NCBI GenBank assembly: GCA_964580055.1
Contig: CAZOJI010000006.1
Coordinates: 1 to 64,000, forward strand
Direction of reading: 5' to 3'
Length of the DNA: 64,000 nt
Source: JBDGYW01 sp964580055
Lineage (GTDB): Bacteria; Gemmatimonadota; Gemmatimonadetes; Gemmatimonadales; GWC2-71-9
A program made the position numbers and the translations under genes. Positions 45,551-53,784 of the stretch are shown in pieces. The stretch's first letter is position 1. Every line of letters begins with the position of its first letter. The notes under the pieces are model-generated. The model had not been told where the DNA came from, searched no databases, and was given only the letters and a program-made list of their open reading frames with translations.

Positions 45551-46042
45551 TCAGGACGAAGCGGGTCGCTCGGTCAAGCTGACGACAATACCATTGCACG
45601 CGCGCTGCAAGTTTCCGGGGGAGATGATGATCTCCTCCCCCCAAACACCCGCCCCGACACCAAGGGATCCCTCTCGCATGAGCGACTCATCCATAAACGA
45701 TCGAAATCCCTCGGGCTGCCAATGAAAGGGCGGTACGGACCCAATCACATATCCGGTGGTCTCTTCAACCGCTTCCAGCGGAGCCATTCTGATGTTTCGC
45801 GACCCTACGGCCTTCTTGAGCAACCCAGATATGACGTTGCGATCTCCAGCCACTAGAACGAGCACTCGTTCGCCCGTGTCAGCTTCAAATATCAGAGTCT
45901 TGACCATCTGGTCCTCCCGATAGCCGAGGGCAGCGGCCACATTCGCCGCTCCCTTTTCAGTATCGGGAGAGAATCTCAACCGCTGGTAAGGAATTCCGCG
46001 CTCTTCCAGATAGCGGTGGGCTGGCAGCGTGTCGTCGTCCAT
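45551..46042 (-). CDS. YbaK/EbsC-family aminoacyl-tRNA deacylase
   Basis: The 163-residue editing domain has KGAANVAAALGYREDQMVKTL, with the catalytic-type Lys in MVKTLIF, and the family loop with VIGSVPPFHW. It resembles Cys-tRNA(Pro)/Ala-tRNA(Pro) deacylases (YbaK/ProX group) more than the protein at 9846. Its specificity is unknown. ATG 46042 is close to the family N-terminus. A strong divergent gene remnant (M24) lies upstream. Confidence 0.85.
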   Translation of the reverse strand: MDDDTLPAHRYLEERGIPYQRLRFSPDTEKGAANVAAALGYREDQMVKTLIFEADTGERVLVLVAGDRNVISGLLKKAVGSRNIRMAPLEAVEETTGYVIGSVPPFHWQPEGFRSFMDESLMREGSLGVGAGVWGEEIIISPGNLQRACNGIVVSLTERPASS

Positions 46043-46221
46043 ACCGTACCCTCACACCCATAGATCGAAGGTCGCGGAATAATGCCGGTTGGTCCCAGGT
46101 GACGCCAGTGGTGTCGGCCACTCAATGGCCCACAAGCAATACCCTGGCTTGCAGTGTCGGCCAACGCATAGCGATTCAGGTGTAACGCCTCCGACAACCA
46201 TTGGCCGAGTGTCCCAGCATT

Positions 46222-46377
46222 CACGGTAAGGCCCATGAGGCATCCTATCTCGCCATCGGAGAATCACGCGCGCTGGAGGCCGGGATGATTGTCAGCATGG
46301 AGCCCAGAATGTATCGCCAAGGTGAAGGCGGATGCCGGCGCTCCGACACTGTCTTGATCACTAGAAGACGGCTATAG
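46222..46377 (+). pseudogene. C-terminal remnant of an M24-family peptidase (Xaa-Pro aminopeptidase type)
   Basis: In one plus-strand frame, 46222-46377 reads HGKAHEASYLAIGESRALEAG, then MIVSMEPRMYRQGEGG and SDTVLITRRRL before TAG. The order H-E-x-x-Y-L, G-M-x-x-S-x-E-P, G-E-G-G and D-T-V-L is that of M24 aminopeptidases, including the ligands of the two-metal site (His, Glu and a Glu of GEGG in altered context). Only about 50 of about 400 residues remain. It is antisense to nothing and lies 5' of the cold-shock gene. Confidence 0.82.
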
Positions 46378-46703
46378 TTGCCCGACACACGCACCGGACA
46401 CGCTAGAGGACCTCGCGCTGCGCGTTTAGTTTGGAGGCATTGCGGTACAGACAGGGTTTGACGCCGCGCGGCCTATCTACTACTGTTGTGGTTGGTCAGC
46501 AAATGTCCTGGCGGCGCCAGGGTAGCGCGAACGTCGACGGGGAATCCGGTCACGATCGGTTTCCCCGTTTGTTGCACCAGCAGTTCGTCGCGCAATAGAG
46601 GCGTGACAGCCCTACGCGGGGGCAGTGATCCGCGGAAGTGTAGTCGGTCGGTGCGGCATTTACCGGACCCCCGGCCACAGTAAAACAACAAGGGAGTGCG
46701 GTA
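46378..46703 (+). other. Promoter and long leader of the cold-shock gene
   Basis: About 326 bases precede the cspA-like gene. A likely sigma70 promoter lies at 46458-46486 (see next entry), giving a leader of about 210 bases. Long structured leaders are typical of cold-shock mRNAs; small hairpins such as CCTGGC/GCCAGG (46507-46521) occur. No protein-coding frame is credible here. Confidence 0.5.
46458..46486 (+). promoter_or_regulatory. Candidate sigma70 promoter for the cold-shock gene
   Basis: TTGACG (46458-46463) and TACTGT (46481-46486) are separated by 17 bases, close to the TTGACA-17-TATAAT consensus. Transcription would start near 46493 and give a leader of about 210 bases. Based on pattern only. 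Confidence 0.5.
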
Positions 46704-46916
46704 ATGCGTACCAAGGGAACCGTGAAGTGGTTCAACGACAGCAAAGGCTTCGGTTTTATCACACCTGAGGACGGCAGCAAGGACTGCTTCGTCCATCACA
46801 CCGCCATTCAGGGCAGCGGCTTCAAGTCGCTGCGCGAAGGTGAACAGGTTGAGTTCGATATGGTCGATGGCCAGAAGGGACCGGCTGCGGAGAACGTCAC
46901 GCAACTCGAAGCTTAG
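46704..46916 (+). CDS. Cold-shock protein, CspA family
   Basis: The 70-residue cold-shock domain has the RNA-binding motifs KGFGFI (RNP1) and DCFVHHTAI (RNP2), the VKWFND opening, and a full OB-fold length. It should bind single-stranded RNA as an antiterminator/RNA chaperone. AGGGAGTG precedes the ATG at 6 bases. The leader and terminator are described separately. Confidence 0.95.
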   Translation: MRTKGTVKWFNDSKGFGFITPEDGSKDCFVHHTAIQGSGFKSLREGEQVEFDMVDGQKGPAAENVTQLEA

Positions 46917-46940
46917 CAACTGTTGTCAACCAAACGAGCG

Positions 46941-46980
46941 GGCCGTCTCGAGGATTCTCGGGGCGGCCTGTTCATTTGTA
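46941..46980 (+). terminator. Rho-independent terminator of the cold-shock gene
   Basis: GGCCGTCTCGAG (46941-46952), loop GATT/TT, CTCGGGGCGGCC (46957-46968), a 12-bp stem with two G-U pairs, followed by TGTTCATTTGT. It lies 24 bases after the stop. Confidence 0.82.
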
Positions 46981-47018
46981 TTGCGACGTGACCCAGCGAA
47001 GTCATCACCCCGCCAGAT

Positions 47019-49586
47019 TCATGGACTGAACCAGTAACTTACCTTGATCAGGAAGATGTTGTCCGCGCAGGCGTCAAACACCGCCCCCACATCGCGCCTG
47101 AAATCGAAGCCTCCGGCCGAACCCGTGTCGTACCTCCGCTGCTGCCAGGCCAGGTAGATATTGGATCCCGGCCGCCACTCCCAACGCAGCACGGCGTTGC
47201 CCCTGAGACTGCGAACATTGAAGTCCGGCTCGTAGCCGAGCTGATTGTATTGCGCGAAATCAAAGGTCCCCGGAGTCTCGAGGTATTTGGGCTGCCCATA
47301 GTCTCCAGCCGAAACCAGCGGTTGCACATAGGTCTCCAGTGTCAACCCGGGCCTGAAGGTGAAATTGAAGCGAGTCTCCAACGCGACCTCTGTCTGGTTC
47401 AACCGGGCGAACACATAGCCCCTGTCGTAAGTAGCAGCGAACCCATCACCGGCCAGAGTGGTCACGTATTGTGCAGCTATCCGGTTCTTCGTGAATCTCG
47501 GCCCAACGCTCAGGCTCCACCGAGACGACGGCCGCAGGCTTATGCCAAGGCGTCCGTCGTACACAAATCCCTCATACTCGTCGAGCTGGATTCGTCCACC
47601 GCCGTTCAGGATGAGCGCCTTGCGCCCGTCGGTGTAGAAGTTCCCCGTGAAGGAGTAGTGTGCGGGCCGGACGACTATTGGCCCACCGCGCGTTGACCTG
47701 TCATCGTTTGCCCTGAAAGACCGCATCGCGCCCACTCCCCCACCCCAAAAACTCAGATGCCTGAATTGGAACCTCGCTACCGCCATTCGTAGGATAGTCT
47801 GGTTGGCGAAGTTCATTTCATTTCGAAATCTCCCAGTCAACGACCAGTTCCGGAAGAACGAACTCGGCTGTACCTCCCTGTAGGTCAGGTAAGCGGAAAC
47901 GTCCCGCCTATCCGTGCGGTAAGCAAAGCCAAGATCGTTCACCTCGTATTCCGGAGCGGTTATCGCACCCGCGATTCCCAAGAGCCAATGCTGCCCGGAT
48001 ATCTTGTCGATGGAAAGCGATGCGGAATACCCGGTCAACGAGGTCGCAGTTTCGTCGACTTCGAGGTGATCGGCGTCAGGCCTCTGAAAGTAGTGGTTCG
48101 ACGCCCACTGAACACGCGCTATCGCGTCCCGAGTTCCCTCCACCCGGCTGCCGATCACGTTACCGCTGACCGCCCAGACACGACCCGCAAACTCGTGGTT
48201 GAAGTCTATCCCCGCCGCATATGCGCCCGACTTCAAACGCTCGCGGAGCAGGTCTGTGCTGAGATCCCTGCGCACAACCGTCATCATCGCCCCAAGAGAA
48301 GTCAGGCCAGCACGCATCTCTCGACGCGCCCGCCCCACGAAGTAGCCGGTCATTGGCTCCGCGACCATCGTCTCAGCGATACCGTCGCCGGTCAGATAAC
48401 GGGCCCTTTCCTCTGCCGTGACCGCAGTCAAGGTGCCGATGGACCACCCACTGGTTCTCCCCGACAGTTTTGCGGCACCCAAAATCGTGGTCTCGGCCGG
48501 CACATCGGCCTCGGATGTCGACGGCTTGGTCTGAGGTGAGCGACCGATCCTCCGAGTGTAGAACAACCGCCCCCCACTGGTGCCACCGGTGAACTGAAAG
48601 ATCTCACTGCCCTCGATGAAGAACGGACGCTTCTCATCGAAGAAGGTCTCGTATACACCGAGGTTGACGACGGCCGGATCGACTTCCACCTGACCGAAAT
48701 CCGGATTGATCGTAGCGTTCAGCGTGAGATTGGAGGTTACCCGGTAGAGCAGATCCACCCCCCCGGTTGCACGCTGCTCGGAACCGTCTCGAAACGGGTT
48801 GTCGCCGGGATCCACGTGTTCCGTTCTCGCGACCGCGTAAGGCAGAACCTCCAAGCGGCTGCCGGGCCGGATGTTCCTGACACCCTCCAGATGACCGAAC
48901 GCGGGGATACCGCCGCTCTCATCCTTCGGCGTGAATGCGGAAACAGCGTACTCTTTGTTTCGACCTATGACTCGCTCCAGCTGCAGCCCCCAGCGATGTC
49001 TTTGCTGGTTCCGAAAGCGAATCTGACTGAAAGGAATCCGGTACTCCGCGGTCCATCCCATGCTGTCTACAGAAGTCGCGACTTCCCAGACACCGTCCCA
49101 TGACAGATCGTCCCTCTCCCCTCCGCCCGGCGTCATGGACTTCACCGCGTCCCGTTTCACACCTCCTGGATTGACGTCGAACGAGAAACCTGTCTGGTGA
49201 TCGTGGTAGCTGTCGATTACGACCCCGAACCAATCGGAATCCTGCAGCTCCATATCCCTTCTGCCGAGCCGAGCTGTTATCTGCCCGTCGTCCCAAGCCC
49301 TGACCCCGAAATAGATCGCGTCGGAGTCATAGAGTATACGGACCTCTGTTGGCTGACTAACGGGCTCACCCTCGCGAGGATCGACCTGCGTGAACCGGGT
49401 GACCGGCGCTGCCGCCAACCATGCCGGCTCGTCCAAAAGGCCGTCGACGGCTATGCGGACTTCAGTGCGCTTGGCAACTGCGACCGGTGGTTCCGATTCG
49501 CCTGACAAAGCAGACGGCATCTGCGCTCCACAGATCGCGGGGATCACAATGAGGACCCCGATGATGGCGGTGCAAACGAGTGTCAT
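47019..49586 (-). CDS. DUF5916 protein: CBM9-like domain plus outer-membrane beta-barrel
   Basis: The 855-residue precursor has a signal peptide (LVCTAIIGVLIVIPAICGAQ), a CBM9-like region (about 35-230; VDGLLDEPAWLAA, YDSDAIYFGVRAWDD, AEYRIPFSQIRF) and a DUF5916 barrel with NPDFGQVEVDPAVVNLGVYET and FFDEKRPFFIEGSEIFQFTGG (in parts NPDFGQVEVDPAVVN and DEKRPFFIEG). It is the second family member in the window, about 110 residues longer than the one at 31625. ATG 49586 is chosen because it starts the signal peptide; the frame runs 84 codons further, into the neighbouring reductase gene. Confidence 0.9.
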   Translation of the reverse strand: MTLVCTAIIGVLIVIPAICGAQMPSALSGESEPPVAVAKRTEVRIAVDGLLDEPAWLAAAPVTRFTQVDPREGEPVSQPTEVRILYDSDAIYFGVRAWDDGQITARLGRRDMELQDSDWFGVVIDSYHDHQTGFSFDVNPGGVKRDAVKSMTPGGGERDDLSWDGVWEVATSVDSMGWTAEYRIPFSQIRFRNQQRHRWGLQLERVIGRNKEYAVSAFTPKDESGGIPAFGHLEGVRNIRPGSRLEVLPYAVARTEHVDPGDNPFRDGSEQRATGGVDLLYRVTSNLTLNATINPDFGQVEVDPAVVNLGVYETFFDEKRPFFIEGSEIFQFTGGTSGGRLFYTRRIGRSPQTKPSTSEADVPAETTILGAAKLSGRTSGWSIGTLTAVTAEERARYLTGDGIAETMVAEPMTGYFVGRARREMRAGLTSLGAMMTVVRRDLSTDLLRERLKSGAYAAGIDFNHEFAGRVWAVSGNVIGSRVEGTRDAIARVQWASNHYFQRPDADHLEVDETATSLTGYSASLSIDKISGQHWLLGIAGAITAPEYEVNDLGFAYRTDRRDVSAYLTYREVQPSSFFRNWSLTGRFRNEMNFANQTILRMAVARFQFRHLSFWGGGVGAMRSFRANDDRSTRGGPIVVRPAHYSFTGNFYTDGRKALILNGGGRIQLDEYEGFVYDGRLGISLRPSSRWSLSVGPRFTKNRIAAQYVTTLAGDGFAATYDRGYVFARLNQTEVALETRFNFTFRPGLTLETYVQPLVSAGDYGQPKYLETPGTFDFAQYNQLGYEPDFNVRSLRGNAVLRWEWRPGSNIYLAWQQRRYDTGSAGGFDFRRDVGAVFDACADNIFLIKVSYWFSP

Positions 49587-49687
49587 CGAGTTTCCATATT
49601 TGCGTATAGAACTGCTCTCTAACCTGTAATCGGCCCATTTGACGGGCTGTCGAAGATACCCGGAAAGCACTCCCTGGATCCGTCCTC

Positions 49688-50656
49688 TCAGTTGCCGCGC
49701 CTGGTCGATCGGTCGAGCCGAGCTATCTCCTCCGACTCCAGCTCTAACGACATGGCCTTTGCGTTTTGCTCGGCCTGCGACACCCGGCTGGCACCGGGGA
49801 TAGCTACGACAGAATCGCCGTGAAATCGGACCAGCCAACTCAGGGCGACCTGAGACGGTGTCGCATCGTGTGCCGCGGCGATTTCACGCAACGCTTCAAC
49901 CACCGGACGCGATCGCTCGAGGCCGGAACGGCGGAATGCCGGCATCCACTTGCGAGGCCCGGGCCGCGAGCGCACGGATGCCGGATCTTCATGGAACCGT
50001 CCAGTCAGAATTCCCTGCGCGAGCGGCGAGTAGGCAATGATGGTGACGCCCAGATTCTGAGCCGACTCGAGCACGCCATTGCTCTCCACCGATCGGTCCA
50101 GGAGGCTGTATTTCATCTGATTCGAGGCCAGCGGGATTCCACGCCTCTCCAGTGCCGCGTAAGCTGCCTTCATCTTCGCGGCGGAGAAATTGCTGACCCC
50201 CACGGCCTTTATCCTGCCCGCCTCCACCAGGTCGGCCATGGCGTCCATCTGCGCCTCGATGGACGATAACGACGTCGGCATGTGGACCTGATGCAAGTCG
50301 ATCGAGAATCCGTCCAGATGTCTACTCCGCTCGGGGAAGGTCCTGACAATGCTCTTGGCGCCGCGGAAGAACGGATTCCATTTCGTGGCAACTACCACAT
50401 CGCCGTCCCGCTTCCCCGCGTTCTCGAGAGCGACAGACAGGGCCGCCTCGGAGCGGCCCTTCCCGTAAGCCTCGGCGGTGTCGAACCAGTTCACCCCGCT
50501 CTTCAACGACACCCCGACGATCTGGTTGACGAGACTGGTGGGCAGTGCCTCCCAGAACCCGCCTATCAGGCCTTTGCCCTCGGAGAACTGCCAGCAGCCC
50601 AATCCGATAGGCGAGATTTCTATGCTGGTTTGCCCGAGCCTACGCAGCAGTGTCAC
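49688..50656 (-). CDS. Aldo/keto reductase
   Basis: The 322-residue TIM-barrel oxidoreductase shows FDTAEAYGKGRSE (catalytic Asp and Tyr context), VATKW (Lys) and LHQVHMP (His) - the usual Asp-Tyr-Lys-His tetrad - and the NADPH-phosphate-binding segment near GASRVSQAEQN. It resembles the YajO/tas-like group acting on carbonyls. The start GTG 50656 has GGTGGAG just upstream. It follows the M20 gene (stop at 50666) with an overlap-like spacing of 9 bases, so the genes are probably co-transcribed. Confidence 0.93.
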   Translation of the reverse strand: MTLLRRLGQTSIEISPIGLGCWQFSEGKGLIGGFWEALPTSLVNQIVGVSLKSGVNWFDTAEAYGKGRSEAALSVALENAGKRDGDVVVATKWNPFFRGAKSIVRTFPERSRHLDGFSIDLHQVHMPTSLSSIEAQMDAMADLVEAGRIKAVGVSNFSAAKMKAAYAALERRGIPLASNQMKYSLLDRSVESNGVLESAQNLGVTIIAYSPLAQGILTGRFHEDPASVRSRPGPRKWMPAFRRSGLERSRPVVEALREIAAAHDATPSQVALSWLVRFHGDSVVAIPGASRVSQAEQNAKAMSLELESEEIARLDRSTRRGN

Positions 50657-50665
50657 CCACTCCAC

Positions 50666-52114
50666 CTAGCGATTGCGCCGATAATCGAGCGGAGGCGCGA
50701 TTTCGCCCTGCAAGGGATAGTACTCGAAGTCAGGTCCTACGCGCTCCAGGTATTCATCACGGGCAGCCGCGACCAGATCTGCATCGTTCAGAACATCTAT
50801 CGCAGTCATGGCCAGAGTCTTCGCAGCGACCACCATGCCTTTGTTTCCAATGCTCGTTCCGCCGGCGGCGACCGCCTGCCACGTGTGTGCTGCCGTTCCC
50901 GGGATCCAGGTTGCAGCGGTAAGACCAGCGGTGGGTACCACCCAGCTCACGTCACCCACATCCGTGGATGCCGGTATTGCTCCCGGCAGCACGAGGAACG
51001 GGCTCACTTCGGCTGCTGTTTCGATGGATGTCGCGCTTTCCGGAAACGATTCTCTGATTGTGGCGGCAAATGCGCGTTCTTCTGCGTCATAGAGAACTCC
51101 TCCCACCTGCTCGAGATTCGCATGCATCGCTCGCGAAAGCGCTTCATTCGGAAGCAAGGCGAAGGCTCCCGCGTCTATTTCGTAGTCCATGCTGGTCCCC
51201 GTGCCCAAGGCAGCACCTTCAGCGGCCTCCACCACGCGCTCGAAGATCGACCTGACATTCTCCGGGTCGGGATTCCTGACGTAGTAGTAGACCTCGGCGT
51301 AATCGGGAGTGACGTTCGGAGCCTCGCCTCCACTGGTGATCACATAGTGGATACGCGTCTCCTGGGGCACATGCTCGCGCATCATGTTCACCATGTCGTT
51401 CATGGCCTCAACGCCGTCCAATGCCGAGCGAGCCCTGTCTGGCGCAGCCGCAGCATGGGCCGAGATACCATGGAATCGGAACTTCGCGGAAACAATCGCC
51501 AGCGTGCTATAGACCCCAGTGCCATTGCGATCGCCGGGGTGCCAATGCAACACCGCATCCACATCTTCGAACAATCCCTCTCGCACCATGAAGACCTTAC
51601 CTGCCCCTCCTTCTTCAGCCGGCGTGCCGTAGAGTCGCACGGTTCCCGATGTACCGGTCGACTGTAGCCATTCCTTCACCGCTATTGCCGCGGCAACGGA
51701 CCCGGTGCCGAACAGATGGTGACCGCACCCGTGGCCGGATTCCATTTCGGGAACGGTCTGCCGTACAGGCACACGAGCCTGCGACATTCCCGGTAGCGCA
51801 TCGTATTCGGCCAGGATGCCTACGACAGGGCTACCGGACCCGTACGAACCCACAAAAGCAGTCGGCATTCCAGCCACACCCGCCTCGACTTCGAACCCGG
51901 CATCGCTCAGGGTTTCCTCTAGAAGCGCCGCACTCCGTTCTTCCATGTAACCGAGTTCGGCAAAACCCCAAATCTCTTGCGCGATGTCGCCATAGCGGTC
52001 GGCATTCTGGTCAATGTGCTCCAGAACGACCGCCTTGCCGTCCTGTGCGAATGCCGATGAGGGCAATACCAGGGGAACCAACACTGCCGCCAGAGCAATA
52101 GTTGCACGAGCCAT
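50666..52114 (-). CDS. Secreted M20 amidohydrolase (peptidase family), copy 1
   Basis: The 482-residue precursor has a signal peptide (LAAVLVPLVLPSSAFAQ). It has the M20D (AbgA/AbgB-like aminoacyl-amide hydrolase) layout with GHGCGHHLFG (metal-binding), the acid pair in GTPAEEGGAGK and the lid-domain segments WHPGDRN and GISAHAAAAPDRARSALDGVE (in parts GISAHAAAAPDRARS). These hydrolyse N-acyl or peptide bonds of small substrates. It is about 82 bases downstream of its paralogue and 9 bases upstream of the aldo/keto reductase, so a short operon is likely. ATG 52114 is preferred over GTG 52126. Confidence 0.9.
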   Translation of the reverse strand: MARATIALAAVLVPLVLPSSAFAQDGKAVVLEHIDQNADRYGDIAQEIWGFAELGYMEERSAALLEETLSDAGFEVEAGVAGMPTAFVGSYGSGSPVVGILAEYDALPGMSQARVPVRQTVPEMESGHGCGHHLFGTGSVAAAIAVKEWLQSTGTSGTVRLYGTPAEEGGAGKVFMVREGLFEDVDAVLHWHPGDRNGTGVYSTLAIVSAKFRFHGISAHAAAAPDRARSALDGVEAMNDMVNMMREHVPQETRIHYVITSGGEAPNVTPDYAEVYYYVRNPDPENVRSIFERVVEAAEGAALGTGTSMDYEIDAGAFALLPNEALSRAMHANLEQVGGVLYDAEERAFAATIRESFPESATSIETAAEVSPFLVLPGAIPASTDVGDVSWVVPTAGLTAATWIPGTAAHTWQAVAAGGTSIGNKGMVVAAKTLAMTAIDVLNDADLVAAARDEYLERVGPDFEYYPLQGEIAPPLDYRRNR

Positions 52115-52196
52115 AGTACCTATCACCTTTTCACCTCTGGTTCGGTTTCAGAGCCGAAGCTCCTGGCTGAATTACGTCACCGCGACGGCACTAGCT

Positions 52197-53657
52197 TCAG
52201 GGCTTGCGCCGATAATCAAGGGGCGGGTCACGGTCGCCCAACAGTGGTACATACTCGAAATCGGGCCCCAACCGCTGCTGGTAATCCTCCTTCGCTGCCG
52301 CGAGGAGTTGTGGATCGGTGAACAGGTCTACCGCCGTCATCGCCAGCGTCTTCGCGGCAACCAACATTCCCTTGTTACCGATGCTCATGCCACCGGCGGC
52401 CATAGCCTGCCACGAGTGCGCCGCGGTACCCGGAACCCAGGTGGCTGCGCTGAGTCCAGCGGTCGGAACCACCAGGCTAACGTCGCCGACATCTGTCGAG
52501 CCAGATCCGGACCTCCGTTCCTGAATGAACGGCATGACCTGAGAAGCGGTTTCGAGGAGAGGCGCATCATCGCCGAGAGATGAATGCAGCGTCGCCGCAA
52601 TCTCGCGCTCAGTCTCATCGTACTCGACTCCGCCCACACGTTGAAGGTTGGCATAGACCGCCCTTGCGAGCGGTTCGTTCGGCAACAGTGCGTTGAGACC
52701 GTGAATGACCTCGTATTCCATCGTAGTGCCGGTACCCAGGGCGGCGCCTTCAGCCGCCTTGACCACGCGCTCGAAGATCGAGAGCACGTTCTGAGGATCG
52801 GGGTTTCTCGTGTAATAGAAGACCTCGGCGAAGTCCGGCGTCACGTTCGGCGCAGACCCGCCGGCTGTGATTACGTAGTGTATGCGCGTTTCCTGAGGAA
52901 CGTGCTCGCGCATCATGTTCACCATGTCATTCATTGCCTCGACAGCGTCCAGGGCAGACCTAGCACGCTCCGGTGAAGCGGCCGCATGTGCTGAGATGCC
53001 GTGAAACCGGAACTTGGCAGATTTGTTCGCCAGGCTGCTATGCACGCCTGTGGTGTTGCGATCGCCGGGATGCCAATGGAGCGCGGCATCCACGTCGTCG
53101 AACAGACCGGCTCTAACCATGTACACTTTTCCCGCGCCGCCCTCTTCCGCGGGGGTGCCGTACAGGCGCACGGTACCCTGTCTGCCTGTCTCCTCCAGCC
53201 ATTCCTTCACAGCTATGGCAGCAGCGGTGGATCCCGCTCCGAACAGGTTATGCCCGCAAGCGTGTCCGGTCTCCAGCTCCGGATGGGGCTTGCGAACTGC
53301 GACTCTATCCTGGCTGAACCCGGGCAAGGCGTCGAATTCCGCGAGCACGCCTATGACGGGACTTCCGCTTCCGTATGACGCCACGAATGCTGTCGGTATC
53401 CCGGCGACACCTGCCTCGACCGCGAAGCCGGCGTTTTCCAATGTCGACTGCAAGAGCGCCGAACTCTGCTCCTCCTGGTAACCTACCTCTGCGAAATCCC
53501 AGATCGCTTGCGCAACTTCACCGTATCTGGCACCGTGCGCATCCAAGTGATCCAGAACCATTGCTTTTCCGTCCTGCGCAGCCAGCGGCGGTAGCAGAAG
53601 CACCGCCAGGAAGATGCTGCACGCGGCGATAGCTGAGTGAACTCGAAGTGCGTTCAT
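52197..53657 (-). CDS. Secreted M20 amidohydrolase (peptidase family), copy 2
   Basis: The 486-residue precursor, first gene of the run, has a signal peptide (hydrophobic ACSIFLAVLLLPPLAAQ). It shares HACGHNLFG, GTPAEEGGAGK, WHPGDRN and GISAHAAASPERARSALDAVEAMND (parts) with copy 1 and differs mainly in the N-terminal 40 and C-terminal 40 residues. ATG 53657 is preceded by GGAGGAAAC at 8 bases. The two genes probably arose by tandem duplication; which amide each cleaves is unknown. Confidence 0.9.
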   Translation of the reverse strand: MNALRVHSAIAACSIFLAVLLLPPLAAQDGKAMVLDHLDAHGARYGEVAQAIWDFAEVGYQEEQSSALLQSTLENAGFAVEAGVAGIPTAFVASYGSGSPVIGVLAEFDALPGFSQDRVAVRKPHPELETGHACGHNLFGAGSTAAAIAVKEWLEETGRQGTVRLYGTPAEEGGAGKVYMVRAGLFDDVDAALHWHPGDRNTTGVHSSLANKSAKFRFHGISAHAAASPERARSALDAVEAMNDMVNMMREHVPQETRIHYVITAGGSAPNVTPDFAEVFYYTRNPDPQNVLSIFERVVKAAEGAALGTGTTMEYEVIHGLNALLPNEPLARAVYANLQRVGGVEYDETEREIAATLHSSLGDDAPLLETASQVMPFIQERRSGSGSTDVGDVSLVVPTAGLSAATWVPGTAAHSWQAMAAGGMSIGNKGMLVAAKTLAMTAVDLFTDPQLLAAAKEDYQQRLGPDFEYVPLLGDRDPPLDYRRKP

Positions 53658-53784
53658 GTTGTTTCCTCCGTACTCTAAACAGTGCCGCAATTTCACGTCG
53701 AGCGGCAAACGGTCATGCGAATCTATGCACAGCAAACAGGTGTTTGCCGGAAAATAAGACTGCTTGCTCAGGAGAGCCTCGACG

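Noticed and set aside
46473..46919. 148-codon minus-strand frame across the cold-shock gene
   Set aside because: It is antisense to a clear CspA protein; this frame is a common false call for such genes.
50282..51667. 461-codon plus-strand frame opposite the M20 and reductase genes
   Set aside because: It is antisense to two clear enzyme genes and carries no motif or ribosome-binding site.
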